Shown here one piece after another: positions 33,271 to 46,685 of a stretch of DNA of 64,000 nt. A model generated the notes under the pieces. The model had not been told where the DNA came from. It saw only the letters and a program-made list of their open reading frames with translations, and did no database searches. The stretch's first letter is position 1, and every line of letters begins with the position of its first letter. Both the position numbers and the translations under genes were made by a program. The stretch comes from Rhyzopertha dominica. Its lineage: Eukaryota > Arthropoda > Insecta > Coleoptera > Bostrichidae. Location: contig QCXZ01000042.1 of the NCBI GenBank assembly GCA_025024175.1, positions 13,187,622-13,251,621 of the forward strand, in the 5' to 3' direction.

Positions 33271-36200
33271 AGATAAAAGAAGAATGCTGTGGAATTCCGT
33301 AGAGTTGGACCAAATTCCTTGATGTAATTAATTTCATACAATGAGACATGGAGGAATATTCTGCAAATTGCCAGCAACAAGAGGAATGAACTTCAAGAAC
33401 TGTCAAGTACTCACTTCATCAAAAGCGAAAATCAAGCGTTGGTTGTAAAGAAACTTCATAAGCATAAAATAATAATTTGAAATGTTAATCTATAAATGCT
33501 TCGATTGCTATTTAAAGATTTTATAGCTTTTGGCAAAGAGAAAGAAAAGTCTCGGGTGTATTTTCTATACACCCATATCTTAAGAGGAGTCAACGCTTTC
33601 TGCTGGCAGCCAAATCCCAATTTAAAAAAAGCCATTCGATTTGCCTTCACAGTATTGCAACAAAAATCCGGCATCCGACCACCGATCACTACTGCTGCGA
33701 GTGAAAACTGTTGTAAGCCGACACCCTGCTGGTAGAGAATAGGTAATTTTTTACCAATTTTTAGATTTGCATATTATACGAGTATTATCAAATTAACATG
33801 TCACTAACATTGTCAAACCCAAATTAAGGTCATCCCTTTGAGAACCCACATCATTTCTCATCAAATTCAAGGTAGGGATGGTAGCCAGCATTCCGTTAAT
33901 TTCTGTAACTTGACGAATCACGGTATGTACGAACATACAAGGATATGGTATTTTGTGTTAGTATTTCTAATGTTGGTCGAAAAACGTCTTCACGGCAGAT
34001 GTATTACAATAAAAAGAAATAGGAAGTAAAACAAAATTTGCACGACCAACACCAAGTTTTTACTATTAAGACACTGTGGATTTAGAATTACAAGCTTTTA
34101 TTATGCTGTTTTCATATACAAGGGAGAAATAATTCTTTATCTATTTGTTAATTGAAAAAAGCAGTATTTCTCGAGGATTTTTGTAAAACTTTTACCTTTT
34201 AAATTTGAGTCTGCACTACCATTACATCTAGAGAAAAATTAAAGTATTTAGCCGACAAGTAACAACTCCAAAGCAACTCCATACAAAATTATAATTTTGA
34301 CAAATTAAGAATGCAATAGAAACCCCTATTATGTCTTTCAAAACTACTTTCCATAAGTTGAGTATTGAGAGGAGACTATCAATATTTTTACAAGATATTA
34401 CAAGTATACACCCGTCAAAAACAATAAGAAGACAACAAATTAATAGAACTTAAACCATCTTGGCAATTTTAAAATGACATTATTCTTTTTTTATTTACTG
34501 CAGTAGTTATCGGGAAATTCCGTTTTAAACGTTTTTTTTAGCCTGGCAAATTTTTTCAACGATGTCTTACAAATATTGGTACTGAGCCAATATTACCCAA
34601 AGAAATGCATTGCATTTGATTATTGGTAAAAACATGGTAAAAGCAACGGTCAAAAAATAGTTTCTCCACGCAGCAAGTACTACCCAGTAAACACAAGTAC
34701 GTTTAAATAACGTTATATCAGCATGTCATTTGTTTAGAATGTGGTATGGATTCAGCGGTTCCTTTGCAGTAAAAAGTGCATTTAATGTAATGTTAAAAAT
34801 ACGTAGTATTCAAACGATGAGTAATAATGGTTCTTCAATAAACGTGCATGATCTTAACGTCACAAGAAAATTAATGTATTACTTCCACTATAAACGTAAA
34901 GATTTTTAAGACAACGTTTAAATAACAAATTAATATTGCATTTATAATTAATGTTTGCAAAAAGTGGCTTACACGTTTTAAATCACATCACTGTTGTCAG
35001 TATAACTGCTATATTAAAAATATGCAAACTATGTATACTATTGTGCTTTACGCTAATAAGCTTGCTATAGACCTTTATAGTAAAGATATTTCACACTTAT
35101 TTTTAGTCCATTTGTGGGCAAACATAGTTTATTATCAAGTATTTAAGAAAAGCACAAAAAGTGTCAGTCTTAACGTTTCTTTATGCGTTGAAACAAGGAA
35201 AGAAATATACGACATTTAAATTTTTTTATTTTAAATGGGAATAAGCAAAAGACTTGCCTTAAACGAAATTATTCTATTCGCGCATGATGATAGTATTTAC
35301 TTGATAATGTTGACTGCCCCTACTTGGTTGTTTTGGCAGTGTCTTTGGAAGTGTTTTCATTTAAAGTAAGTACCGTACCTTTTTCAGTAGCTGTGTAAGT
35401 TAGATATGTGTTTTGAGCAGGCATTTTACTGATTACAGTCATTCTATTCCGAATGAATCCAAAGCGTCTCTTTAAATTTTGAGCGAGAAACAAAACTGCC
35501 TAAAGTTTATTTATTTATTAACTAATCATGTCATCTGTAAGATTAGCATTAAACTCACATTCTATTAAATTAGCGTTTATACAACTACTTTTTAAAATAC
35601 AAAAATTACGATTTTTAATTTTGATATATGCACATGTTTTAACATTTTCCAGTCAACGAACGCATTGTTCTGCAGAATGCTGTGGCACTGAAAAATTGAC
35701 TGAAACACTCGGCCATACACTATACCTAATTTGGAGAAAATAGTTTTGTTAAATTTTATTTACTATTAAAGTGGTTCAGTTCTTATGTCTCTTGTACAGT
35801 TTATAAAATATTGTTTTGATTTGTAAGTTGTATTAATAATTTTAAAACTGCATTTAGTAAACCATGTGCACGAATTATATTGACAAAAAAGTTTTCATTG
35901 GAAAAATCAGTTGTTCCACAATATACAACAGTTAGAATGTGTCAGTTAAATACTGTATACTTATATGAAGAATCAGTTGAGATTATTTCTCCTTTATTTT
36001 AGGTGAAAAATGTGCTAGATCCACGCCAAATGCATTTGACGAAAGATTGCAAATAAACACGTACGTCACAGGTATGTCAAAGATGATCTGTTTCAAATAA
36101 AAAAGATATAGTGGAAATGTGTAAGAACCGAAGCGATAGAAGTTAGAGTCCACACATTATGTCGTAGATAAAATAAAATGTATTGCAACATGCAAGGTGG

Positions 36201-36360
36201 GTATTTCGAATATAAAACTGATATATTCGAGCATTTTTGATTAATTGAATTAAAACGTCAACTGTTTTCAATGTGCAATCCTTATATTTCAGTGTTTTCT
36301 CCTCGTCATACTAAACAATTCTCTAGTTATGTACTGATTTAGGCTTTCGCGTGGCCGACG
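33271..36360. other. AT-rich intergenic stretch, no gene seen
   Basis: Only short ORFs under about 80 codons with skewed composition. No recognisable domain or repeat end. Confidence 0.5.
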
Positions 36361-36420
36361 TTCATTGGAGTTTATCACTAATGTTTCACCAGCGCGAGTG
36401 GCCGCCATCCTCAGGAGTCA
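36361..36420 (-). other. Hammerhead-like motif (CTGAGGA ... GAAAC)
   Basis: The minus strand has CTGAGGA (36414-36408), a GC-rich segment of 20 bases (GGCGGCCACTCGCGC within) and GAAAC (36387-36383). This order and spacing resemble a hammerhead core, and the wording is familiar as a dispersed arthropod repeat. A stem III and stem I that satisfy the full fold could not be drawn. Confidence 0.3.
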
Positions 36421-39400
36421 GTTTAACTTATTAGATCTGCAACCTAATGTCGATATGACAACAAGGCTTTCTGGAACGTAGGTCGTATTGTCCCAATTGT
36501 TGTGCTCTTGTGAAAGCAAATTCTGACAATCTTAGTATTTTTTAGAGCCGGTAGCTTTACTCTACGTCTATCCTATTAAAATTGCCATTATGCTTTTGAA
36601 AAACACATAAGATTGCCAGAACAGTATAAAACCCGAGAGTACAGGTAAATTATACTATAATTCTCTAGTTCATTCTCACTGCCCTTCAGGCACGTCCTCT
36701 TTGATGACAGGTTTCCCTTACATTATACGGCCCTTCTTGGCTTACTAAGTAAGATGCATCAGACGTATAAAATTTAAACCGACAACTTGATACATCAAGG
36801 AGCACCTCTCAGTTTGACTCAACCATAGGTTAACAATCAAAACTGTATTTGCAACTTTTTTATGCTATCAACAGCATCCTAATCTTGAATCCACTGTCAT
36901 GGACAACGTTTTTATATCACTTCAGTTAATTATAATTGATTGTAATTCTAAGCAAACAGTAATAGTATGTACGTTTACACATTTGAAGCTATACAGTCTA
37001 TAAATATAACAAAAATCAATATATCCACGGTAACTACAAACTGAAATGTCTAATTAATGTTCTTATCCATTTAGGTAATATTAGCAATTAAATCTTTGCA
37101 ACTTGCATGTCCACCAGGTTATTATGACTAGAGGAACACAGCGNTATGACCGAGTCGTGTACANAATNCTTCTCTAATTACATTTTATATTTAATTACCA
37201 CAATTNGAGATGTCGAGTGATTTGCATAGTGTAGTAGTCTGCTTAATTAAATTGCGTTAAGGTGTGAACGGCTGTACGCTGTGAGTACATGGTATTAGTA
37301 ACTGTCGCATTCGAATGCACGGCCGAAGTAATTACACTTTTTAATTATACTGGTACGTATCGATCAGGATGCAACTGATTCGACGTACTCAACGAATTCC
37401 ACTGCCGAGAACCCCTAAAAAGATAATATTAACCTCTAAACCACTTTTCCCTCTTCAATTAATTATGGTTCTGAAACAGTTTTAAGCGAGTGTTTGTGGT
37501 TACAAAACACTAAAGTCAGCTTGAAGGTGAGCCCATTTCACAATCAAAGAATTATTGCTGTCTTATATATGTAGATTTTATTATGCGTACTTGTGTAAAT
37601 AAGGACACTAGTTTGAAACTAACTGGAAAGCTATTTTCATTTTTTGAATGTATATACAAAGATTAAGGATCTATGCAGTAATAACAGAAGGCTTTTGTTT
37701 AAAAAAGGCTGGTTTTGATAGCTTTACATCATGAACGTGCAGGTGATTTATTATAGTACAATGTAGTGTAAAGCTCATATTAAACTTTTACACGTGATGG
37801 TACAGTATGATAATTAAACAATTTTTTTATACTCGATTAATTATGAATATTACGAGACCTTACAGGAGATATTTATGAAAATACATTTGTAATTTCATTG
37901 CCCTTTTAATTCATATTAACAAAAATACGGAAATGCCTATCTAATTGTGGTTTATAGCAAATTAAGTATATGTTCATAATCATAAACGTTTTATAGCTCT
38001 GCTATTGTATGCAGCTAGTTATTTGACGTAAAAAAATATAATGGAGATGTTTTCTAATATTGTGGATAGGCATTAAAATTATACTCGTATACATGAAGAA
38101 GCGCGTAACAAGTATTTCTCAGTAAGTTTGCGCGTATTTCGTATAACAGTACAGTTTATTATATTAAACTACTATAAGCTTTTTCTTTAATAGCATCGTT
38201 ATGTCTTCAGTCAACCAAGCATTCAGTTGTATATTATAGGGTGTCCCAAAAAGAACGCCAAATTTAATGTGCTCCAAGAAGTATACTTAATCTTTAGTAA
38301 ATAGGAAATATTTGCACAATACTCATATCAAGTACTTCCAAAAAAAATACTCCCAAGGATGCAGTAACCTACCGTGGAATAAACAGACTCTTTGAAATGT
38401 GGTTCGTAATTAAACATTTTGTTTCTTATACATCTTTATCATTTGGTTTCTGTTTAATCGAGTTGTTGTCAATTTAAATCAAACTCAACATTCTTAAATG
38501 AGAACATTCACCTTTTATGAGAATGTTAGGAAACTTTTTATATTAAAAAAAATCCAGCGTTCTTGTTAGGGCACCGTATATAGAGGGTAATGCTTTATAG
38601 CATAGGTTACAAGAGTTGACAAAATCGCAAGACTATGGTTATTGAATATTTTATAAGCACTTAAATATAGCTTCTGCAAGCATATGTCTATCCACCATTT
38701 TTATTTGTTTTTATAGATTATATTTTTTATAATTAATTATATATCTTACTGCATTTATGGTAAAGTAAATTTTCTTTGCATGTGTAGAATCCATCAAACT
38801 TTATACGATCAGAAGTTCAAAATAAATCAAAACTTTTAAACAATTAAAGTTTAAAATCACACATTCAAGATGACAAAACTAAAGGTGAAAAGGGATAATA
38901 AAGAAAAGCCTCTGCAGTTCCCAACAGTTATCTTAGTTTAATATAGTTCTCACAATTAAATAGCTCACAGTTGCCCTACCCTATAAAAATTTTTATATAA
39001 TTATTTATAAAGATTTGCCATTGAAGCCATATTTAACACACTCTTCTTATTAAATTCTATTGAAATGTAAGAGATCATCATCCAGTAAAAACATAATAAT
39101 CTATAAGTAAATTACTTTATTTCAAACGCAAATTCAGGGAAACCACTAACAAAATTAAGAACCTGAAACATCCAGGCAACATAAGTTTTATTATGATTAA
39201 TTTAAGTCCTATACCAGCCTTGATGGTTTGATTGAAAAAAACGGCCTTAGATTTCAAACCCTATCGACTCACTATAAAAATTTGAATGGTATTTGCTATG
39301 TGACCTCTGATGTAGATAGAACAAAGAAGAAAATATGCAAGATCGTAGAGAGTAATGTAAAATCAGTGAAGAATACTATAACTAAGGATATGTTTTCTAC

Positions 39401-41430
39401 AAGGAAAATAACTTCTTCTATAGATATAGTTTTAAAAAACCAATTGTAGAAATCATCCTTTTGGTAACATTTATAGACGATTTTTAAAACAGATAATATT
39501 TTGTCGGATAGATTCACCCTCGTATTATAAAATTAATGTAAAAATAACAAATAACTTAATTGCGTTTTGCCCTAACTAATAAAATACAAGGTAATAAATA
39601 ATAGTATTATAGCAACATCGTTATCGGTTAGGTTTCTGAAGATCTTTACCCCGTGTTCTTGGCATATCTGTACTCGTATGTGATTGATTTAGGATAATCA
39701 ATAAATTTATTATAACTCAAAACCCGGACTATTCTGAGTTTTTGAAAGTATATCAGTTACCTGTAAGATCCACTCTCCTTTTACAATTTTGGATGATCCC
39801 ACAGTGATTTTGTTTGATGTATTTAAAAGTAAACCAATTTGATACAGGTTTTTCCCATTTAGTGGGATGCTACCAGATAATTATTACTCAATATTTGGCA
39901 TTAATAAATAATANTTAATAAATACCATACTGAAATACTAGTTTGAATCCATTATACTTATATTATTTCAATCCGACGTAAATGTACACGATATTTTTTT
40001 TACTTTTGGGATTCAGACTATATAAGAAAGTAACTAGAAACACAGATATGCTAAAAGATAATGATCAAGCCTTTTTTTTTCTTTGCTAGAATTCCTTGAA
40101 AAATTGTTATATTAACCATCGTAACAAGAATAATTTTGAAAATGTTGTCATTCCCAGTGTCATTACAGAACACACGGCCAGCGTCATTACTGAAAATGAA
40201 AAATTTGATATTAATAAAAAGAAGGTGAAGTAGTTGATGAATTATCATTACCAGCAAAATCGACAAATTTTGGGAGCAGCAGTATGTTGCGTTTATCAGA
40301 GGTAGTATTCTGCAAAAATATTAAAAAAATGATTTTGGAAAAATTGCTTTGTTATTTTACTTCGATGAAATCTCAAAGGCCTTGTGTGAGTTTACTCTTT
40401 GGGCGCATTACCAATGCTAAAATTGGTTATTAATATTAGAGAAAGTGTGGACATTCGTGAATTTCTGAAGTTATTAGCTAGAAAAGAAACGAATAGTTTA
40501 AGCCAAGAAGTGAAAGATTCTTACGTCGCGTCGGTGGATTATTTTTTACGCGAGGCTACAGATGATAAATATTTAGTAGGAATAGTGAAAATAAATATTC
40601 CTTTCTAATTGAAGTTAAAAATTTCAGAAACAAAACTGATAGGAATTTTGTGATCAAAACTTTAGAAAACAATGCTAGCAATTTTGTCAGATAGGGCGAA
40701 GGACGCCTAATTTCACAGTGCATTCATTTAGACTCACGTCTGCGTCTACGTTAGCTGATTGGGGAGTAACAATCAACGTGTTGAAAAGGCATGGATGATG
40801 GAGATCCTCTAGCATGGCCGAGGGAGATATTGAATCCTCCATTAAAAATAAGCAAAACCGTCGATATATCGCCCCTTGTTACAGGCCATCATCTTCAATG
40901 TCGCCTCCTATTTCTTCAGTCTTCTGAACAAACATCAGTTCAGTATGAAAAGGCCATATCCATTGAAAGTGTCAAGTAACTTTATCTGCAGCATTTAACC
41001 AAGAAAGTCTAGTTATTATGACGAAATGTAATTCTAATTATCATTCAAATTAATTTATTGTGATAAAATATCTATTAAACATATTTGTTTTTAATTAAAT
41101 CTTTCCGGGATTTTCTCCAATCTCAGAGAGATAAAAAGTGACACTTCAGTTCCTAGCATAATAGAGAAAAATGTCACTTTAATCCCAGAAGCAAATGAAA
41201 TGGACAAGTTTTTTTTTTTCAAAATGCTATAAGTATCTGAGAACGAAGCTTTGCTATTATGAATTGGTTAAATCAATTTCAAAACCAAATAAAGCGATCT
41301 CAAGAAGCGTGATGTCTGCTCCTGAAGGGATATATTCTAATTAGCTTAACTCCTTTAGTTATCTAACCATAAAAAAACCGTCCTCGTTATACAACACCAT
41401 CAACAAAAATATAAATACCTGTCACCAAGA
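36421..41430. other. AT-rich intergenic stretch with a small CpG-richer patch
   Basis: No gene seen. At 37200-37500 CpG content rises and a perfect 12-bp palindrome, GCATTCGAATGC (37307-37318), occurs. Several n bases lie at about 37144-37206. Confidence 0.45.
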
Positions 41431-41790
41431 CAGGCCACGTCTAGACGATAAAACAATGGACAACCAATGAGGGGCGTGGACACTACATCCACAAAAAAAA
41501 GAATCGTCTTTAAAAAATCTCCCAGGAATCCTAAAAAGCTCCGTGTGCACTGAAAAAAATCCGGGACCTGTTCCTCCCTAAAAGCGACACCCCCACCCGG
41601 GGGCGTGGCCTGTTTCCTTGGCGTTTCAGCAGTCTTCAGTCGGTCCCGGCAACGAACGTTGGTCCGTGACGAGCAAGGACTGTACGCGGCGCTTTTTGAT
41701 TCCTTTGTCGCGTGTGAGGACCTCTGTGACTGTGTTTTGACTGTTTGTGGAGGGTGCGTGAAGAAATTTTGAGGACCATAGGGTGAGCAT
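41431..41790 (+). promoter_or_regulatory. CpG-rich island, candidate promoter and first exon
   Basis: GC-rich sequence with a GC-box-like CCACCCGGGGGCGTGGCC near 41590-41610, an arthropod initiator-like TTCAGTCGG near 41635 and a splice-donor-like GTGAGC at 41783. This is the layout expected of a plus-strand promoter followed by a short non-coding first exon. No coding exon for it is found in the window, so its gene, if any, lies beyond 64 kb. The 150-codon minus-strand ORF over the island looks like a compositional by-product. Confidence 0.35.
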
Positions 41791-43340
41791 TGCATGGTAT
41801 CTTTTTTTTTAATTTGTAGGCCCAAACCTAAAAGCTCGAAGAGATTTGACAACTGAACGACGATTTTTGTTGAAGCTTCTAATTTTATGTCATAAAAGGC
41901 TAGGAAGAAGGTTATTTAAAAAAACCCCTAAACAATTAAGTCAGTCCAGTATATGTGCTAAATTTGTTTACAACTTTCTGATTCTTTATATAGAACATTT
42001 ATTGACACTTTATTTTAACAGTGATGAACCCATAGTATCTACCTATGTATTAATTTCTATGCCACTAGCTCCGCTAACCTCATTACGCTTTGGGATTATC
42101 TTGCCATTGAACAACAATTACTAACTTCAATATATAAAAAATTGTGGCTCCAAACAATGGGTTAATATAGTACAATGATAAACAAAAAATTAAAAATTTG
42201 CTCAAGACTCAAGTTAAATTAAAATCAACATAACTCCCTTAAAATGATGTTATATATATATATGTGACAAGGATCATATAAATAGTAACTGTTAAGGTAT
42301 TTAAAGCTTTACACGTGATATCAAGCACTACTCTACGGTATACTTATCTATAACATCCTAATCTACAAATATTTAGTGATGGTGTACAAATGGCATCAAT
42401 AATGTTTTCCTGTAATGTGAGTTGCAAATGGAAATGTTACTACACGTAAGCTTGCTACTAACGTTTAGACAGTCTATGTCATCACCGTTTACAGAACAAG
42501 CATCATTTAACTAAACAATGAATAGTTGCTAATTATCTTTCGTAATTTACATAAGATAGCTTCGCACGTTTTTGGAATTTCTAGTCATATTGAATCCTAT
42601 TGGACTTTCTCAAAACATCTTATGCTTGTTTTTATATCTTTATCAGTCATATGTTAAAATGTTAAATCCAAGTATAATGATGGAATTTCATTAGTCTACC
42701 TAGTGAGTTTTATCCACTAATTAAGAGCTTCATTACATTTACTGTTTTAAATCGTACTATTCTTTTCATTCTCATTTCTCTCTTATTTATGGGTAATGGA
42801 TATTCAATTCTGTTCCACATGGATTTATTCCATTACATCTTGTATATTAATAACTTCGGTATGTATAGGCTAAAATATGCAACATTTAATTTTTTGATAA
42901 TGTAATATATATCAACACTCAAATTTTCGCTACTTTAGAGCACTGCAAAATACTCTACCAACCGCAATCAGCAATAATGATTCTGCTAATTCTTTATTTT
43001 TACCGAAAACTAGTACAAAGCTCTTTTTAATCGTTTATACTAAGCTCATGCTACAAAGAAGTTGCAGTTATTTTAAATTTTCATTTATCACTCTTTTTGC
43101 AAAACCTATACCACTAAAGGGAAACGGTGTCATCGTTCATAGGTATGAAGTACAGTATTTAACAGAAGACAACAAGTTACATATTACAAAATAGGTCCAA
43201 GCAGACATCCTTGGGGTACCCCGGACATAAGCTTTCGTTTGTGGCGTGCGTAAATTTTTCATATTTGTCGTTCAATATGTGTCCTTGTTTTGCGAGTGAT
43301 TAACAGCCAAACAAATGAAAACAGTGTTTTTGGTTGTAGC
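41791..43340. other. AT-rich intergenic stretch, no gene seen
   Basis: It includes a short (AT)n run near 42250. No coding region recognised. Confidence 0.5.
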
Positions 43341-43346
43341 GTGACG

Positions 43347-43369
43347 GTTTCAGCTGAAGCTTTCTTCAG
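43347..43369 (-). other. Hammerhead-like motif, left member of an inverted pair
   Basis: The minus strand has CTGAAGA (43369-43363), an AGC/GCT stem II and GAAAC (43351-43347). Flanking sequence continues to align with the plus-strand motif at 43537 (ACAACCAAAAACACTG versus ATAACCATAAACATTG). Confidence 0.4.
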
Positions 43370-43536
43370 AATGTATTATATTAAATAATTCATTACATTA
43401 CATGAGCCGTCTAATAATTTTCGTACATTTATGTGTAAATGCAACTTAAAAAATGCAGAATATATAGGAATGTAACAGCCCAAAGCAAGTAAGATATTTT
43501 TATTGTTGAAATGCTTCTAAGCTGAAAATTGATAGA

Positions 43537-43564
43537 CTGAAGAAGGCTTCAACCTAAGCCGAAA
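43537..43564 (+). other. Hammerhead-like motif, right member of an inverted pair
   Basis: CTGAAGA (43537-43543), a perfect 5-bp stem GGCTT/AAGCC (43545-43549 with 43556-43560) and GAAA (43561-43564). One extra base separates the core from stem II compared with an ideal hammerhead. Confidence 0.4.
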
Positions 43565-44888
43565 TGTTATAACCATAAACATTGTTTCAAATTGTTCGTG
43601 TTCACAGAATGAGGAGGAACATTGAACCAGAATACAGCCACCAAAAAAGCATAAACTACACATTTTGTGTAGATAACAAAGATAGCAAACCATAGGCTAA
43701 GCTTTCACAATTTCGCCCAAACAGCCTTGCAAATTTGTGCCCTATATACTCGCCTTTCTAATTATACGACGTCGCTTTAGATCAATAATTAGGCGTTGTT
43801 TGTATTGTAGTTTCATTCACACACGTCGGAGAAGCAAGTGGCACTCCTTCAGTATCAATCAAGTTGTTCTGGCCGAAACGTTGGCCAAAGTCGAGTTGAC
43901 AGCCAATCATATCATGTTTATTCAAACCTGTCGTTACTATAGAGCAGCAGGTTGTCATATTCTGATTTTGAGGACTGTCGTTAGTGTTACGAAAGATTTA
44001 TAGATTTAGTTTTTTACCGATTTTAGTTCGTTCTGTTTGAAGGTAATAATCAGTAGTGGAGATTGGTTCCAAATAAGTAGAGTTGACGGTGTTGATGAAT
44101 TTGGAAGATTAGCAATTTAAAGTACACTTAAACGTTAGAGTCGGGTAGACTGATAGCTTTAAGAACTCTGATACAATTCTCTCTTCTGTCTTCAAACATC
44201 TTCGAGTATGACGATGAGATCTGGGCTGCGTTCTTGAGAAAACTAAGCTTTCATTTGCTTAAAGTTTTGGCGAGATTCGTAATCGACCAGTGAATCTTTG
44301 AGGGGTATCATAAATTTCATCGCACCTCTGTGCGGCACTGGGCAAGTTTTACACAGTGAATAATAATCACTGTTTTTTTTCTTACTTTTATATCTTAACA
44401 TTTTTGACACTGTCAACGTAATCAACGATTGCGAGGAGGCAGAAACAAAAATTAATCTATCGAAGTTAAAACAACTTGTAGTGTCACGTTCAATGGTTTA
44501 TTTTTCTTGGTTATTAGTCTTGTGTATTTAGTCAGTTTTGTTATCCTGCAACTAGGCTAGATTTTGTAACGCAAAATTTCCAGATGCTTGGGATTTTATT
44601 AAAGAATATAGAAGAAGAAATCTTTAAGCTTAAAATAGAGAGAATCAGAAGACTCGGCAATCGTATTCTTCGACCTTCTAATGACAATCGAATGCTGAGT
44701 ATTTTTGGTAGATGACGGCATCCGCAACTTCAAGCTCATGCAATAGGCACAGAAAACTAAAAAAAGTTTGTGATCTCCTTGGCTTACTTCCTCCTTTAGA
44801 TGTCCAGTTGTTCTTCTATATATATTTTTTTGTAATTAGCCTGTCGGGTCTTCTAGAAGATGAGCATCTTCATTTAAGAATGATGGGT
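43565..44888. other. Repeat-derived and intergenic sequence, no gene seen
   Basis: Around 43870 the sequence GGCCGAAACGTTGGCC recalls the 3' part of the hammerhead-like motifs just upstream, so the repeat unit may extend to about 43.9 kb. The remainder is AT-rich without recognised content. Confidence 0.35.
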
Positions 44889-45030
44889 GGTTCCAAATGA
44901 ATGGTGCGCTAGCATATTCTGGTCCAATAATTAGAGAATAGCTCGATATGAATTAGTAGAGGTCTGGTAGTATGCCCGCCTAGATAACCAGATCTCAGCC
45001 CCCTGAAATTTCTAAATGCATGCGTGAAGC
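44889..45030 (+). pseudogene. Short relic of a DD41D-type mariner transposase
   Basis: The plus strand reads WFQMNGALAYSGPIIRE and, after stops, a PDLSPLKF-like third catalytic box. Compared with [17 protein letters not shown] in the relic at 16859-17497, the catalytic Asp of the second box is changed to Asn. Heavily decayed. Confidence 0.4.
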
Positions 45031-46096
45031 CTGTAAGGAAATAGTTTAAAATCCGGCGCTGTCCAATTACTAATGGGATGATGTCAATAATGTATCGAAG
45101 TCAAAGTAATTGTGTCGCCTATAATCCGTCTGGGGACATAGCCAAATAGGTTCGGGTTGAGCGAGAATATGTTATCCTCCTATTTTGCCAAAGTTGGATC
45201 TAACTAGCAGTCAAAAAATCGAGCTTTCAAGCTTAGTAAAACTAACATTATTTTTACACATCTCGTTTTTTTTTGCAGCTTGCGAACTATGTGATATCCA
45301 CAAAGTTAAACTGTTAAAAATTTACGAAAATTATATATACAGGGAGGCTCACTCAATCGTGTATCGTCTGTACCTCCTATATTGTTCAAAATAGGAAAAA
45401 AAGTTTTACACTGACATTATTCAGATTACTTGGCTGCGCGTTTAAAGATTATTTTAAATATGGCAGACATACGATCATACCAGAAATGGATGCCAACTTT
45501 GTTTATATATTATGCATTATTTGGTTTTTTTATTGAGTTCTAATGTCACTTTATTAACTATATCCGCGGTCTATCTTAAACCGTTTTGGCGTTTTGTGTT
45601 TTCACAGTTTAATAGCAGAAGGAAACTACTAAAATTTTTGGTATGTTCTCTTCATCGATTGCTATTATGTACCGTGGTTAGATGCAGAATTAAAATCTCT
45701 TTCGTGTGATACCAGGTTGTCTTGCTTACGGTTATCGAGATATTTGAGAAAAAAAAAAGTGGAATTCTTATTTCTTCAATAGGTATCAAGTTACCATAGC
45801 ATTTGAAAGTTTGCGATTATTTTCTATTAGATACCGACATTTTTGCGACAAGTTTAATTCCTGGCTGATTATTAAAAATGTTTTTTTTTTGACAAGCTGA
45901 TTGACACAGTTTTTATTCTTGGAGATGTGGCCAAAATTCATTATTAGCTTCTAGAATGTATGCTGTACGCTTTCCGAATAGTAATTTCCTTCCGGAGACT
46001 ATTGTGTACCTAGACTTAATAGCAGTTGACAGCTGTAAAAAAATTCGAACCACGCCGCGGTTAGTTTTGGTATTAGCGTCAAGTTAGTTAGTTAAG
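45031..46096. other. AT-rich intergenic stretch, no gene seen
   Basis: Short random ORFs only. Confidence 0.5.
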
Positions 46097-46355
46097 GAAA
46101 ATCCGCATTCAAGTATTCGTGAAATAAGTGCAAATCAACAATACACAGTATATTCAGCACCACAAGTACCATGTTTGCCACACCCAATTACAGCAGGATT
46201 TGCTGGAAAACGATTTTAAAAAAACAGGCCAACATTTAATCGACAGCACCCTTCGGGCTGGAATTTTGAGAAATCGTCTTTTAAGCCCTCTCTATTTCAG
46301 TAGTTATCTTAACGGACAAAAATTTTGCAGGTTTTTTCAAAATAGAGTTAGTTAA
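46097..46355 (+). pseudogene. Relic of a DD41D-type mariner transposase, central part
   Basis: The plus strand reads ENPHSSIREISAN, then YHVCHTQLQQDLLENDFKK and, after a frame change, RAGILRNRLLSPLYFSSYLNG with CRFFQN. These align in order with SLRNISTATALSY, HPYKMKTLQELGEDDFDR and WAGILGNAIVGPIFIDGTLNG of the transposase at 785-1877. The first catalytic box is deleted. No TIRs seen. Confidence 0.6.
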
Positions 46356-46685
46356 TATGTTAATGGATGTTCAACAAGCAACAAGCATCACTGGATCTAC
46401 CAAAACTTGATTTTTTTTGTAGGGACACAAAATAAAAGGTTTATCTCGCTATTTCTACTATGTGGAAGTGGATCGATTGTGTTTTCCAGGACATGGTGGT
46501 CATTTCAAAGATTTATAGAGATCAACTATCCAACCCACTTTACCTATTTATTTATGATTTCCTTTGTTACATCTAACAATCACAAACAATTATGTTATCC
46601 ATGATTTTTCGTTTATACGATCTGCGTGTAATTTCTTTGTTAAGTATGTTCGTAATAGTTGTTCTGTTTATTATCTATCAGGATT

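Noticed and set aside
41400..41852. 150-codon minus-strand ORF
   Set aside because: It covers a CpG island with promoter-like features on the other strand, lacks any domain and is best explained by composition.
42240..42265. AT dinucleotide run as a possible origin or structural element
   Set aside because: A short simple repeat, common in AT-rich insect DNA, with nothing else supporting a function.
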